A stretch of DNA of 63,165 nt from Meiothermus sp. Its GTDB lineage: Bacteria; Deinococcota; Deinococci; Deinococcales; Thermaceae. The stretch covers positions 1 through 63,165 of the forward strand of contig NZ_JANWVH010000004.1 in NCBI RefSeq assembly GCF_025056915.1. The letters run 5' to 3'. Made by a program: the position numbers and the translations under genes. A model generated the notes under the pieces. That model saw nothing but the letters and a program-made list of their open reading frames with translations, searched no databases and had not been told where the DNA came from. The stretch's first letter is position 1. Every line of letters begins with the position of its first letter. Of this stretch, positions 31,900 to 40,109 are shown in pieces.

Positions 31900-33558
31900 T
31901 TATTTCCCTCCCATTCTGCGGTAGCCAAACCCCAGGGCCAGCCCAGCCGGAACCAGGGTGGTGGCGACCACGATTAACAACCACAGGGGGCCTTCCGAGC
32001 TACCCAGGTAATTGGTCTGGCGCTCGGTAATGGCCAGGTACACCGGACGGCTGGCCAGCACCACCAGCAGCCCCGAGTGCAACAACGTGAGGCCCATATA
32101 CAAAAACCCACCTATGCCCATGGGCACCTCGGCGGGGTTGGCGGCGTCGAACTTGGGGAAGGCCGCCCCCAGACCCACCCCCAGGCCCGCCGCCGTGATG
32201 GCCGAGGCCAGCCCCAGAATGAGGGAGATTTGGGTGAGGTTGTCGTCCAGGCCGATCACCCTGGGCGAGTAATAGCCCAGGGCCAGCCCCAGCGGCAGCA
32301 AAAAGAACAGGGCCAGCCCAAAGCGGGTCAGAAGGAGGGTTTGGCTGGAGACCGGGCCGGTCTGGAGCATCCAGTAACCGGGGCCCTCGAGGCTATAGAG
32401 CGGATACGCGAGCCGCACCCCCACCCCTCCAATCACAAATCCCTGGAAAGCCAGGTGCATGAAACCCGCTACCAACTGGAAGCGGGCATCCCCCAGCGGC
32501 AGGTACTGCAGGCTGGTGGTGTACAAAAGCACCAGCACCCCCACCAGAATCAGCTGGGAGGCCTGGTTGGCATCGCGGAAGAACAGGCGCAGGTCGCGGG
32601 CCCAGAGGGCCAGGGCCACGCTCTTGCTCGACCAGCGATCCAGAAGCCCCGCTCGCAGGATGCCGCGCTCCCGCACGGTGCCCTCGAGGGCCCGCACCCA
32701 GCCCTGCTGGTAGGCATAGCCCGCCACCAGGCCCGCCAGCACCAGCAGCCCCCCCGAGAGGCAGAGGAGCCACCAGAAGGCAGGCTCCACGTTGCCCCGA
32801 GAAAGCCCCTCGAGGGCCTGCTGGGCCAGGGCCGAGGGCAGGAAGGGGGCGCTGGGGTCGCGGAAGGTTTGCAGGAAGCGGTCGAGCTCCTCCGGGTTGG
32901 CAAAGTCGGTCTGGAGCAGCACCTCGGGACGCAGCGCCCGCAGCAAAAAAATGAGCAGCCCGCCCAGCACCGCCCCCAGCGCGGCGGCCCACTCCCGCGC
33001 CCGGCCTGCGGGGGCATAGCGCACCAGGGGCAGGGCCAGCCCCACCCCCAGCACCACCGGAAAGGCGAACAAAGCCAGCGCGACCAGGGTAGCCCCCACA
33101 AAAAACAGCGGGGGTGCGCCGTAGTGGGCCCCGTACGCAAACAACACCGGCAGCACCAGCAAGGTGGGGAGCAGGGCGGTGGTCACAAACACCTCGCCCA
33201 CCTTGAACATGAAAACCCGGCTGGCCTTTTGCGGAAGGGCCAGGTGCAGGGGGAGGTCTTCGGAGGTGTAGAGCACCGCCACCGCGTTGGGTAGGGCGGA
33301 GAGCACCACCGAACTCGAGAGCACCAGCAGCAGGCTGCCCAGGATGCGCTCCACCAGCACATCGCGGGTGAAGGCCGCGGCCAGACGATTGACAAAAGCA
33401 TTGCTGCCAAAAAGTTCGTTGGAGATGAAGTTCAAAAACCAGCTTGTACCGGCCCAGGCCCCATACGCCAGCCCGGCCCCCAGCAAAAGCCCCACCAGGG
33501 CCGAGGCCGGAGCCTGACGAAATCCGTTCCACAAGAGCTGTAAGCGCAGGGTCAGCAT
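31900..33558 (-). CDS. Large ABC-2-like membrane permease without adjacent ATPase
   Basis: 552-aa membrane protein with roughly 14 predicted helices in two halves. A soluble middle part (about 205-300) separates them. The overall pattern resembles ABC-2 type exporter permeases, with the segment LYTSEDLPLHLALPQKASRVFMFKVGEV matching the elbow region of such proteins. No ATPase gene is next to it. TAGACT lies nine bases before the ATG. Transported substrate unknown. Confidence 0.72.
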   Translation of the reverse strand: MLTLRLQLLWNGFRQAPASALVGLLLGAGLAYGAWAGTSWFLNFISNELFGSNAFVNRLAAAFTRDVLVERILGSLLLVLSSSVVLSALPNAVAVLYTSEDLPLHLALPQKASRVFMFKVGEVFVTTALLPTLLVLPVLFAYGAHYGAPPLFFVGATLVALALFAFPVVLGVGLALPLVRYAPAGRAREWAAALGAVLGGLLIFLLRALRPEVLLQTDFANPEELDRFLQTFRDPSAPFLPSALAQQALEGLSRGNVEPAFWWLLCLSGGLLVLAGLVAGYAYQQGWVRALEGTVRERGILRAGLLDRWSSKSVALALWARDLRLFFRDANQASQLILVGVLVLLYTTSLQYLPLGDARFQLVAGFMHLAFQGFVIGGVGVRLAYPLYSLEGPGYWMLQTGPVSSQTLLLTRFGLALFFLLPLGLALGYYSPRVIGLDDNLTQISLILGLASAITAAGLGVGLGAAFPKFDAANPAEVPMGIGGFLYMGLTLLHSGLLVVLASRPVYLAITERQTNYLGSSEGPLWLLIVVATTLVPAGLALGFGYRRMGGK

Positions 33559-33808
33559 CCGACCTCGAGTCTAGCCCACCCGCTCCAAAGCATTGGTGCG
33601 TTTGCGCCGTTTTGTTGCGAAGTACCTCCTCGGGAAGCTTCGCATCTTGGCCTGGCTCCAGATTTTTTTCCTCACCCAGCAACGCTTCCCCTCCTTGAGG
33701 GAAGGCAAGCTATACAATACGCACCTGGCTTTTGGCCTTGGGCGCCCGACTTTCCCTGACAAATGCCCCTAGCCGCCGGGTCTCTCTTGTGCCTTAGACT
33801 AAGAACAA

Positions 33809-34444
33809 ATGCTAGTCAAAGACGTAATGCACAGCCCGGTGCTGACGGTGGATGCCTCGGTGACGCTCGAGGCCGCCTACCACATCATGCTTCAGCGCAA
33901 CATCCGGCACATTCCGGTCACGCGGGAGGGCCGCGTGGTGGGGATGATTACCGACCGCGATATCCGGCTGGCCACCAGTCCCTTTGCCGCCGGAGGGGCC
34001 AGACCCATCGAGACCCCGGTGGAACAGGTGATGGCCCAGCCGGTGGTTACGGGCGACCCCCTCGACCCGGTGGAGGAGGCCGCGCGGGTTATGCGGCAGC
34101 GCAAAATTGGGGCCCTGCCCATCCTGGACGGCAACGAGCTGGTGGGCATCGTGACCGGCATTGACCTGCTGGATGCGCTCCTGCGCCTGACCGGGGTGCA
34201 GAAGCCCAGCGGGCGGCTCGAGGTCTGCCTCGACGACCGGCCTGGCGAGCTGGCCCGTCTGAGCAGCGAGCTGGCCCAGAACAACATCAACATCCATTCC
34301 TTGCTGACCTATCCCTGCGGCGAGAACACCGTGACCACCGTGGTACGAATCGGCACCCTGGACGTGCGCAAGCTAGCCCGCGACCTGCGCCAGAAGGGGT
34401 ACGAGGTGCGCTGGCCCCCCGAAATTCCCGGCAAGAGCTTATGA
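33809..34444 (+). CDS. acuB: AcuB-like protein: two CBS domains and an ACT domain
   Basis: 211 aa. Two CBS domains (about 1-60 and 75-132), which bind adenine nucleotides, are followed by an ACT domain (about 138-205, LEVCLDDRPGELARLSSEL). This is the AcuB layout. AcuB is linked genetically to acetoin use and acetyl-CoA synthetase control in Bacillus. The stop overlaps the acuC start by four bases (ATGA). TAGACT lies eight bases before the ATG. Confidence 0.86.
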   Translation: MLVKDVMHSPVLTVDASVTLEAAYHIMLQRNIRHIPVTREGRVVGMITDRDIRLATSPFAAGGARPIETPVEQVMAQPVVTGDPLDPVEEAARVMRQRKIGALPILDGNELVGIVTGIDLLDALLRLTGVQKPSGRLEVCLDDRPGELARLSSELAQNNINIHSLLTYPCGENTVTTVVRIGTLDVRKLARDLRQKGYEVRWPPEIPGKSL

Positions 34445-35577
34445 GCGTCCCGGTGATTTACAGCCCCCAGTACAAGCTCTACAACTTTGGGCCGCAGCAT
34501 CCCTTCAGTCCGGTACGGCTCGAGATGCTGCTGGACTTGCTGGAGCACCTGGGCCACCCCCTGCATTTTGTCGAACCCGCTCAGGCCACCCGCGAGGACG
34601 TGCGCAGCGTGCACCTGGAGTCGTTTGTCCGGCGGGTGGAGGCCGCCGGGCGGGGGGAGCGCTCGCCCGATTTTGACCACTACGGCATCGGAACCGCCGA
34701 CACCCCCATCTTCCCCGGAATGGACGAGGCCGCCCGCTGGCTGGTGGGGGGCACCCTTACGGCGGCCCGAATGATCTCGAGCGGCCAGGCCAGGGAGGTC
34801 TTGCAACTGGGGGGCGGCCTGCACCATGCCCAGAAAGACCTGGCCTCAGGGTTTTGCGTGTACAACGACCTCTCGGTGGCCATTCGCCACCTGACCGGCC
34901 AGGGCTTGAGGGTCGCCTACATAGATATTGACGTGCACCACGGCGACGGGGTGCAGTGGATCCACTACGACGAGCCGGGCGTCCTCACCTTCTCGATCCA
35001 CGAGTCGGGCCGCTACCTCTACCCCGGCACCGGCCACACCCACGAAATCGGCAAGGCCGAAGGCACCGGGCGCAAGCTGAATATTCCGCTGGAACCCTTC
35101 ACCGAAGACGATTCCTATCTGGAGGTCTTGCAGATGGGCCTCGAGCCCGCCCTGCGCTGGTTCCGCCCCGATGCCCTGGTCATCCAGTGCGGCGCCGACG
35201 CCCACTACCAAGACCCCCTGGCCGAAATCCTGCTCACCACCCGGGCCTACGCCAAGGTCTTTCCGCTCTTGCGCCAGTACGCTGCCGATTTCGCCGGCGG
35301 ACGGGCCGTTTACACGCTGGGTGGTGGCTACAGCCTGGATGCCACCAGCCGCATCTGGGCCATGCTCTACCTGACCCTCCAAGGCCTGCCCCTGCCCGAC
35401 CACCTCCCCGAGCCCTGGCTGAGGCGCTGGGGCACCCAGCTCGGCCACTTTCTGACCCACACCCTGCACGACCTCGAGGCCGCCTACCCCGAAATCCCCC
35501 GTAAACCCGAAATTGAGCGACGCAACCGCCAGGTGACCGAGCGGATGCTCGAGTCGGTACGGCCCTACTGGAACTGA
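34441..35577 (+). CDS. acuC: AcuC-type protein deacetylase (class I HDAC-like)
   Basis: 378-aa zinc-dependent deacetylase. Motifs are GGGLHHAQKD (general acid-base His pair, near 121-130), YIDIDVHHGDGVQ (zinc-binding Asp and His, near 160-172), and LGGGYS with the catalytic Tyr (near 296-301). AcuC removes acetyl groups from acetyl-CoA synthetase in Bacillus, keeping it active. Here it is translationally coupled to acuB, but no acs gene lies in the window. Confidence 0.9.
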   Translation: MSVPVIYSPQYKLYNFGPQHPFSPVRLEMLLDLLEHLGHPLHFVEPAQATREDVRSVHLESFVRRVEAAGRGERSPDFDHYGIGTADTPIFPGMDEAARWLVGGTLTAARMISSGQAREVLQLGGGLHHAQKDLASGFCVYNDLSVAIRHLTGQGLRVAYIDIDVHHGDGVQWIHYDEPGVLTFSIHESGRYLYPGTGHTHEIGKAEGTGRKLNIPLEPFTEDDSYLEVLQMGLEPALRWFRPDALVIQCGADAHYQDPLAEILLTTRAYAKVFPLLRQYAADFAGGRAVYTLGGGYSLDATSRIWAMLYLTLQGLPLPDHLPEPWLRRWGTQLGHFLTHTLHDLEAAYPEIPRKPEIERRNRQVTERMLESVRPYWN

Positions 35578-35650
35578 CCGTAGCACTGGTCGTAAGCCAA
35601 CGGTTTGTGTAAAGTTGGTATAAGGCAGATTTAGCGAAGCGAGGCCCAGG

Positions 35651-35890
35651 ATGCAGCTCAAACCCGGCCTGTACCAGCACTACAAGGGCAAGCTTTACTG
35701 GGTGCATGGCCTGGCCCGGCATTCCGAAACCGAGGAGTGGTATGTGGTCTACGAAACCCGCTACGGCACCGAGCCCGAAACCCTGTGGGTGCGCCCGCTC
35801 AGCATGTTTTTAGAGGATGTGGAAGTGGACGGCAAACCCGTACCGCGCTTTCGCTACGTGGGGGAAAACCAAAGCCCCAAAGAACAATAA
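35651..35890 (+). CDS. DUF1653 protein
   Basis: 79-aa small protein with the family pattern LKPGLYQHYKGKLYWVHGLARHSET, then VVYETRYG and WVRPLSMFLEDV. DUF1653 is widespread, but its function is unknown. A weak AGG lies close to the ATG. A MITE-like repeat begins 26 bases after the stop. Confidence 0.87.
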   Translation: MQLKPGLYQHYKGKLYWVHGLARHSETEEWYVVYETRYGTEPETLWVRPLSMFLEDVEVDGKPVPRFRYVGENQSPKEQ

Positions 35891-35916
35891 CGGACTTGCA
35901 TCTTTGCCATCATTTA

Positions 35917-36072
35917 TATCGCGCTCTTCACAGACCTCCGCACACGAAAACGAGAAGGGACAAGTGTCTGCGTTGCGTCTGGGCCGAGACGCATGTTTTC
36001 GAGTTTCCAGGCGGCCACTGTTCGGTTCAGAACCAGGCTTTCTTGAACTCGAATGGCTTGAAGAGCGCTCTA
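35917..36072 (-). repeat. MITE-like interspersed repeat, copy 5
   Basis: 156-bp copy in reverse orientation with TA at both ends. It carries the segment with CAGACACTTGTCC in reverse but lacks the GGCGGCCAC arm, which is present in most other copies. Confidence 0.92.
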
Positions 36073-36084
36073 AATCCCCAAAAT

Positions 36085-36184
36085 GGCCATTCCGAGCGCA
36101 GCGAGGAGTCCGGCGTGCTGCGAATGCCCCGCACAGGTCATGCGCTGAGCAGACTCCTCGTCGGCTATGCCTCCCTGGAATGGC
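36085..36184. repeat. Imperfect 100-bp inverted repeat next to copy 5
   Basis: Outer arms GCCATTCC/GGAATGGC and inner arms CGAGGAGTC/GACTCCTCG can pair across a loop of about 45 bases. It contains CATTCCGAGCGCAGCGAGGA, which reappears with one or two changes at 38190-38216 on the other strand. It begins 13 bases after the MITE-like copy. Confidence 0.6.
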
Positions 36185-36278
36185 TGGGTGATTTTTTGGA
36201 GCGAAAACTTTGCCAGACGAAACGGAAAGCGATTCCTGTCCTGCTTCCAGCATCCGCAATTTGCCCGGGCCCATGCCA

Positions 36279-37064
36279 TCACACAAGCCCACGAATGGCC
36301 CCACCCTCCACCATAATGGCCTGACCGGTCAAATAGCTGGCCCGGGCCGATAGCAAGAATGCCGCCACATCGGCAATCTCCTGCGGCGAGGCCATCCGAC
36401 CTGCCGGAATTTGCGCGGTCTGCTGGGCGTAGGCCGCTTCCAGGGGGATGCCCTGGCTCTGGGCACGAAAAGCGAACACCTCCTCGACCCGCTCGGTCAG
36501 GGTATAGCCGGGCCCCAGGGTATTGACCGTGATGCCCTGGGCGGCAACCTCCCGAGCAAGGGTTTTGGCATAGCCGGTCAGGGCCGCACGAAGGGTGTTG
36601 GACAGGGCCAGGTTTTCGATGGGTTCCCTGACAGCCAGTGAGGTGATGAACAGGATTCGGCCAAAACGCCGCGACTGCATCCCCGGCAGCAGGGCACCGA
36701 CCAGACCCACCATCGGGTACAGCAACAGCTCGGCGGCAGCCTGGACATCCTGAACCTTCATGTGCTGGGCCGCGCCGGGCCGGGGGCCGCCTGTGTTACC
36801 CAGCAGAAGTTCAATCGGCCCCAGGCTCTGGGCCTCCATCACCAGGCGCTCGAGGTCGTGCGGCCTGGTTAAATCGGCCACAATCGCATGGGCTTCTCCC
36901 CCATCCTGCTCAATCTGGCGCACCAGCTCGTGCAGTTTCTCCGCGCTGCGCGCTGCAACCACCACTTTGGCGCCTTCCCTCGCCAGGGTGGTGGCAATGG
37001 CCCGTCCTATCCCCTGCGAAGCCCCTGTGACCAGCGCAAGTTTGCCAGCGATTCCCAGGTCCAT
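36279..37064 (-). CDS. Atypical short-chain dehydrogenase/reductase lacking the Tyr-Lys pair
   Basis: 261-aa Rossmann-fold protein. The nucleotide-binding motif TGASQGIG is intact, but NNAG reads NTGG. The catalytic YxxxK is replaced by S-N-T-L-R in NLALSNTLRAAL. The rest (GITVNTLGPGYTLTERV, YLTGQAIMVEGG) follows the FabG pattern. This matches a known FabG-like subgroup without the full catalytic tetrad. GATAAT lies seven bases before the ATG. An upstream ATG is rejected for lack of homology. Activity is uncertain. Confidence 0.85.
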   Translation of the reverse strand: MDLGIAGKLALVTGASQGIGRAIATTLAREGAKVVVAARSAEKLHELVRQIEQDGGEAHAIVADLTRPHDLERLVMEAQSLGPIELLLGNTGGPRPGAAQHMKVQDVQAAAELLLYPMVGLVGALLPGMQSRRFGRILFITSLAVREPIENLALSNTLRAALTGYAKTLAREVAAQGITVNTLGPGYTLTERVEEVFAFRAQSQGIPLEAAYAQQTAQIPAGRMASPQEIADVAAFLLSARASYLTGQAIMVEGGAIRGLV

Positions 37065-37128
37065 AGCCCCTATTATCGGACGATGTCTCAGATTTGGCGC
37101 CCGCAGCAACGAACAGGGTTTGTTCGGG

Positions 37129-37602
37129 CTACTTCAAGGGCTTCAGGTACCAGCTCAGGGTGGGGCCGCTGTCGCGCAGGTGCTCAAAGCCCACCCGCTC
37201 CCAGAAGCGCTTGGCCTGTTCGTTGTGGCCGTACACCACCGCATAAAGCCGCTCCATCCGGCCCCGGAGCAGGGCCTCGAGCTGCTCCACAGCGGCCTTG
37301 CCCAGGCCCCGCCCCTGCAAGCTTTCGTCAATGAGCAACAGGCTGATGGTGGCCGAGTGCAAATCGGGGTAGGCCACCTTGTAGTCGAGAAACCCCACCA
37401 CATGACCTTCGTGCTGCAACAGCACGGCCTGCCGCCGGGTATCGTGGCGCAGGGTCTCGAGCTCGCGTTGAATATCGTTGAGGCTGGGCGTGTCACCCCC
37501 AATCAGAGCGATGTAAGTGGGACAGTTCAGGTACAGGCCGTGCACAACAGGGGCCGATTCGGCTGTAACAGGCAGGAAGTCGAGATGCACAGAAACTTTC
37601 AT
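37129..37602 (-). CDS. GNAT family N-acetyltransferase
   Basis: 157-aa single-domain acetyltransferase. The acetyl-CoA-binding loop is LLLIDESLQGRGLGKAAVEQL (near 88-108; Q-G-R-G-L-G), followed by NEQAKRFWERVGFEHL, which is typical of the family. Substrate unknown. The ATG at 37602 starts MKVSVHLDFLPV. The extension by eight residues is not preferred. Confidence 0.85.
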   Translation of the reverse strand: MKVSVHLDFLPVTAESAPVVHGLYLNCPTYIALIGGDTPSLNDIQRELETLRHDTRRQAVLLQHEGHVVGFLDYKVAYPDLHSATISLLLIDESLQGRGLGKAAVEQLEALLRGRMERLYAVVYGHNEQAKRFWERVGFEHLRDSGPTLSWYLKPLK

Positions 37603-37706
37603 AGTTTGCCCTGATTGTATTCGCACTCATGGGATTGGGGTGTAATTTGCAACCCAACTCTTGTGTATATAATCACATATAGACACCGCTCTGGGGGCCT
37701 ATGTAA

Positions 37707-37748
37707 GCATAAAGTAGCATCGTTTATGCACATTGTGCACATTTATGC
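37707..37748. promoter_or_regulatory. Cluster of inverted repeats in an AT-rich gap
   Basis: GCATAAA (37707-37713) pairs with TTTATGC at 37723-37729, and again with TTTATGC at 37742-37748. Between the last two lies the perfect palindrome TGCACA-T-TGTGCA (37727-37739). This looks like a protein-binding site or remnant. No gene begins within 600 bases in the rightward direction. Confidence 0.4.
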
Positions 37749-38067
37749 AGGCAGGCAGCGGTTCGGATTGTAAATTTGCCCCAAGCAAGCATCACCACCG
37801 GCTTCGGTCGGACAATTTCAGGCGTGAAGGCGTCTTTCGTTCGTGCACAACTTGGGCCTGGGTGATGGGAAAAAGGTAGCGGGTCTGATACCAAATTTAC
37901 GACGAGGTAACATAAAGCCTCCTGAATCCAAGACCAGAACCAAAGCTATCTGACCCTGGCAAGCTGGACGAGATGCCACTCGGCAGCCAGGCGTTGGGGC
38001 TCCAGCCAAGGGTACCCATTGCCTTTAGTGTTCTGCCTGCCCCTTGGAGGTCGTATCGCCCAATTGT

Positions 38068-38267
38068 GGCTTTAGGCCTCTCTTTCAGGGAGATTTTGGT
38101 ACTTGTGCTGTCGTTCCGAGGAGCACGCAGTGTGGCGAGAATCTGATACTGCACAGGGGTGGTGAAGGCGGGGGGACGGTAGCGCATACGGATTCCTCGC
38201 TGCGCTCAGAATGACACCTTACATAGCTCATTCTGGCTTTAGGTGTCGCTATGAGGGAGACTTGGTA
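38068..38267. repeat. Imperfect direct repeats in gene-free region
   Basis: Two 33-34-bp copies (38068-38101 and 38235-38267) share GGCTTTAGG, AGGGAGA and TTGGTA with variable bases between. Between them lies ATTCTGAGCGCAGCGAGGAA on the minus strand, related to the sequence at 36088. The whole gap 37603-38364 holds no supported gene. Confidence 0.5.
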
Positions 38268-38320
38268 TTAGTAGTTCGCAAAGCCTGCCAGCTAAGATGC
38301 TGTGCGAATGGGGCAGAGTA

Positions 38321-38348
38321 AAAAACCCCCGGGTTCCCGGGGGTTTTT
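38321..38348 (-). terminator. Bidirectional Rho-independent terminator of the cold shock gene
   Basis: An uninterrupted palindrome, CCCCCGGGTTCCCGGGGG flanked by five A and five T, works as a terminator on either strand. It lies 16 bases after the csp stop. Confidence 0.92.
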
Positions 38349-38364
38349 GGGTGCAAAGCCCCTG

Positions 38365-38592
38365 CTAAAAACGCTTGGCTGCTTCGACCACGCTCACATT
38401 GGCGGCCTGGGGGCCTTTACCGTTCTTGCCCGGCTCAATCTCGAAGGTGACCACATCGCCCTCGTTCAGGGTGCGGAAGCCACGGGACTGGATGGCGCTG
38501 TAGTGTACAAATACGTCCGGCTCTCCTTCTTCACGCTGAATAAAACCATAGCCCTTTTCCGCATTGAACCACTTCACTTTGCCTTTTTGCAT
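38365..38592 (-). CDS. Cold shock domain protein (CspA family)
   Basis: 75-aa single OB-fold nucleic-acid chaperone. RNP1 is KGYGFIQ and RNP2 is VFVHYSA, preceded by GKVKWFN, the standard CspA sequence. It binds single-stranded RNA and DNA and melts RNA secondary structure. The ATG at 38592 follows AAGGAG with a 4-base gap. The leader is short, without room for a long cold-shock 5' UTR unless transcription starts far upstream. Confidence 0.95.
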   Translation of the reverse strand: MQKGKVKWFNAEKGYGFIQREEGEPDVFVHYSAIQSRGFRTLNEGDVVTFEIEPGKNGKGPQAANVSVVEAAKRF

Positions 38593-38904
38593 ACTGCTCC
38601 TTACCACGGGCAACCCCTGCTACAGTGTGTAACCCGGCCCAGGACCAAGGCGCTGAACTACCCTACAAATTCCCGCCTGCTCTTCCGGCCACGAAAAAGA
38701 CAAAATAGCCGTACCTGCAGGCGAGACATCATGGGCCACCTCAGAAAACTCCCAGACGCCTCAAGATAGCACCCCACAGCACTTTGTGTCTACCACACCC
38801 GGCCAGAGGGCCCTTTTGATTGGCCCAAGCCCCTATCGCAACCACTTCTGCCTGGCCTGCCTCCCGCCGCATTGGCTCGAGGAGCAACCTCTGGTGGACG
38901 ATCA
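38593..38904. other. Intergenic region csp / acpP
   Basis: No gene is supported. On the minus strand a possible -10 TACACA near 38624 could serve csp. Nothing else stands out. Confidence 0.4.
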
Positions 38905-38928
38905 AAAACCGGGAGCATGCGCTCCCGG
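38905..38928 (-). terminator. Terminator after acpP
   Basis: On the minus strand CCGGGAGC-GCAT-GCTCCCGG forms an 8-bp stem followed by TTTTTG. It ends the fab operon. Confidence 0.9.
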
Positions 38929-38962
38929 GGTCAGGCGGTGGTTCTTGTGGCTTTTAGGTGCA

Positions 38963-39196
38963 TCAGGCTTGCTTGCTCTGGATGAAGTTGATTGCATCCT
39001 GCACGGTGCGAATCTTTTCTGCGTCCTCGTCGGAGATTTCTAGACCGAACTTGTCCTCCAGGCCCATGATGAGCTCAACCGTATCGAGGCTATCAGCGCC
39101 CAGGTCTTCGATAAAGCGAGCTTCAGGAACCACCTTGTCTGCATCTACGCCGAGCTTGTCTACGATTACTTCTTTTACGTCGTCCAGGATAGCCAT
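38963..39196 (-). CDS. acpP: Acyl carrier protein
   Basis: 77-aa acidic four-helix protein that carries growing acyl chains on a 4'-phosphopantetheine arm. The modified serine is in [19 protein letters not shown] (near residue 36). The ATG follows GGAGG with a 7-base gap. It is the last gene of fabH-fabD-fabG-acpP and is followed by a strong terminator. Confidence 0.97.
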   Translation of the reverse strand: MAILDDVKEVIVDKLGVDADKVVPEARFIEDLGADSLDTVELIMGLEDKFGLEISDEDAEKIRTVQDAINFIQSKQA

Positions 39197-39289
39197 GCTT
39201 CAACCTCCATCGGTCAGGGTGGGTACTACCGTGCGGGATTCTACCACATCAAAACCTGCGTCGGGGCTTTGTGCCGTTGGGCTCGAGGT

Positions 39290-40027
39290 TTAGTGCGGGG
39301 TCATCCCGCCGTCCACACACAGGGTCTGGCCGTTTATGTAGGCGGCATCGTCCGAGGCCAGGAAGGCCACCGCCTTGGCGACCTCCTCGGGCCGGCCCAG
39401 CCGCCCTGCGGGAATCTGCTTCAGGTACTCGGCCACCACGTTTTCGGGCAGCCCGGCGGTCATGTCCGACTCGATGAACCCAGGCGCCACCGCGTTGACG
39501 GTAATGCCCCGGGTAGCATATTCCTTGGCCACCGACCTGGTAAAGCCAATCAGGCCCGCCTTGGCCGCCACATAGTTGGCCTGGCCGGGGTTGCCCAGAA
39601 TGCCCACCACGCTGCTGATGTTAATCACCCGGCCCCACTTGGCCCGCATCATGAGTTTGATGGCCTCGCGGGTGGTGTGAAAAATGGCGCTCAGGTTGGT
39701 GGCAATCACCGTGTCCCAGTCCTCGTCTTTCATGCGGATAAGCAAGGTGTCGCGGGTGATGCCCGCATTGTTGACCAGGACCTCGAGGCCCCCCAGGGCG
39801 GCATGGGCATCGGCCACCAGCTTCTGGGCCGCCTGTGGGCTTTTGAGGTCGGCCCCCAGAACCACCACCAAGCTCGCCCCCAGTTCCCTGGCCTCCGCGG
39901 CAGTGGCCTCAGCCGCCGCCTGGTTGCCGGCGTAGTGCACGGCCAGGGCGTAACCCCGACGGGCCAGTTCCAGTGCAATCGCTCGCCCTATACCCCTCGA
40001 TGAACCGGTTACCAGCGCTTTTCGCAT
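39290..40027 (-). CDS. fabG: 3-oxoacyl-ACP reductase FabG
   Basis: 245-aa NADPH-dependent SDR that reduces 3-ketoacyl-ACP in the elongation cycle. All catalytic motifs are intact: TGSSRGIG, NNAG, Ser in NISSVVG and ANYVAAKAG (Y-x-x-x-K). The ATG at 40027 follows GGAGG; a 32-codon extension has no homology. It lies between fabD and acpP in the same orientation. Confidence 0.96.
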   Translation of the reverse strand: MRKALVTGSSRGIGRAIALELARRGYALAVHYAGNQAAAEATAAEARELGASLVVVLGADLKSPQAAQKLVADAHAALGGLEVLVNNAGITRDTLLIRMKDEDWDTVIATNLSAIFHTTREAIKLMMRAKWGRVINISSVVGILGNPGQANYVAAKAGLIGFTRSVAKEYATRGITVNAVAPGFIESDMTAGLPENVVAEYLKQIPAGRLGRPEEVAKAVAFLASDDAAYINGQTLCVDGGMTPH

Positions 40028-40109
40028 CGTTCCTCCAATTCTCAAATCAAGCCCAGGCGGTCGCTGCTCAGGGGCTCGATGTTCCCGCTTCGACCCGGAC
40101 AGACCTGCC

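Noticed and set aside
37818-38187. Short minus-strand frames in the gene-free region
   Set aside because: They have no start signal and are composed of repeat-derived sequence.
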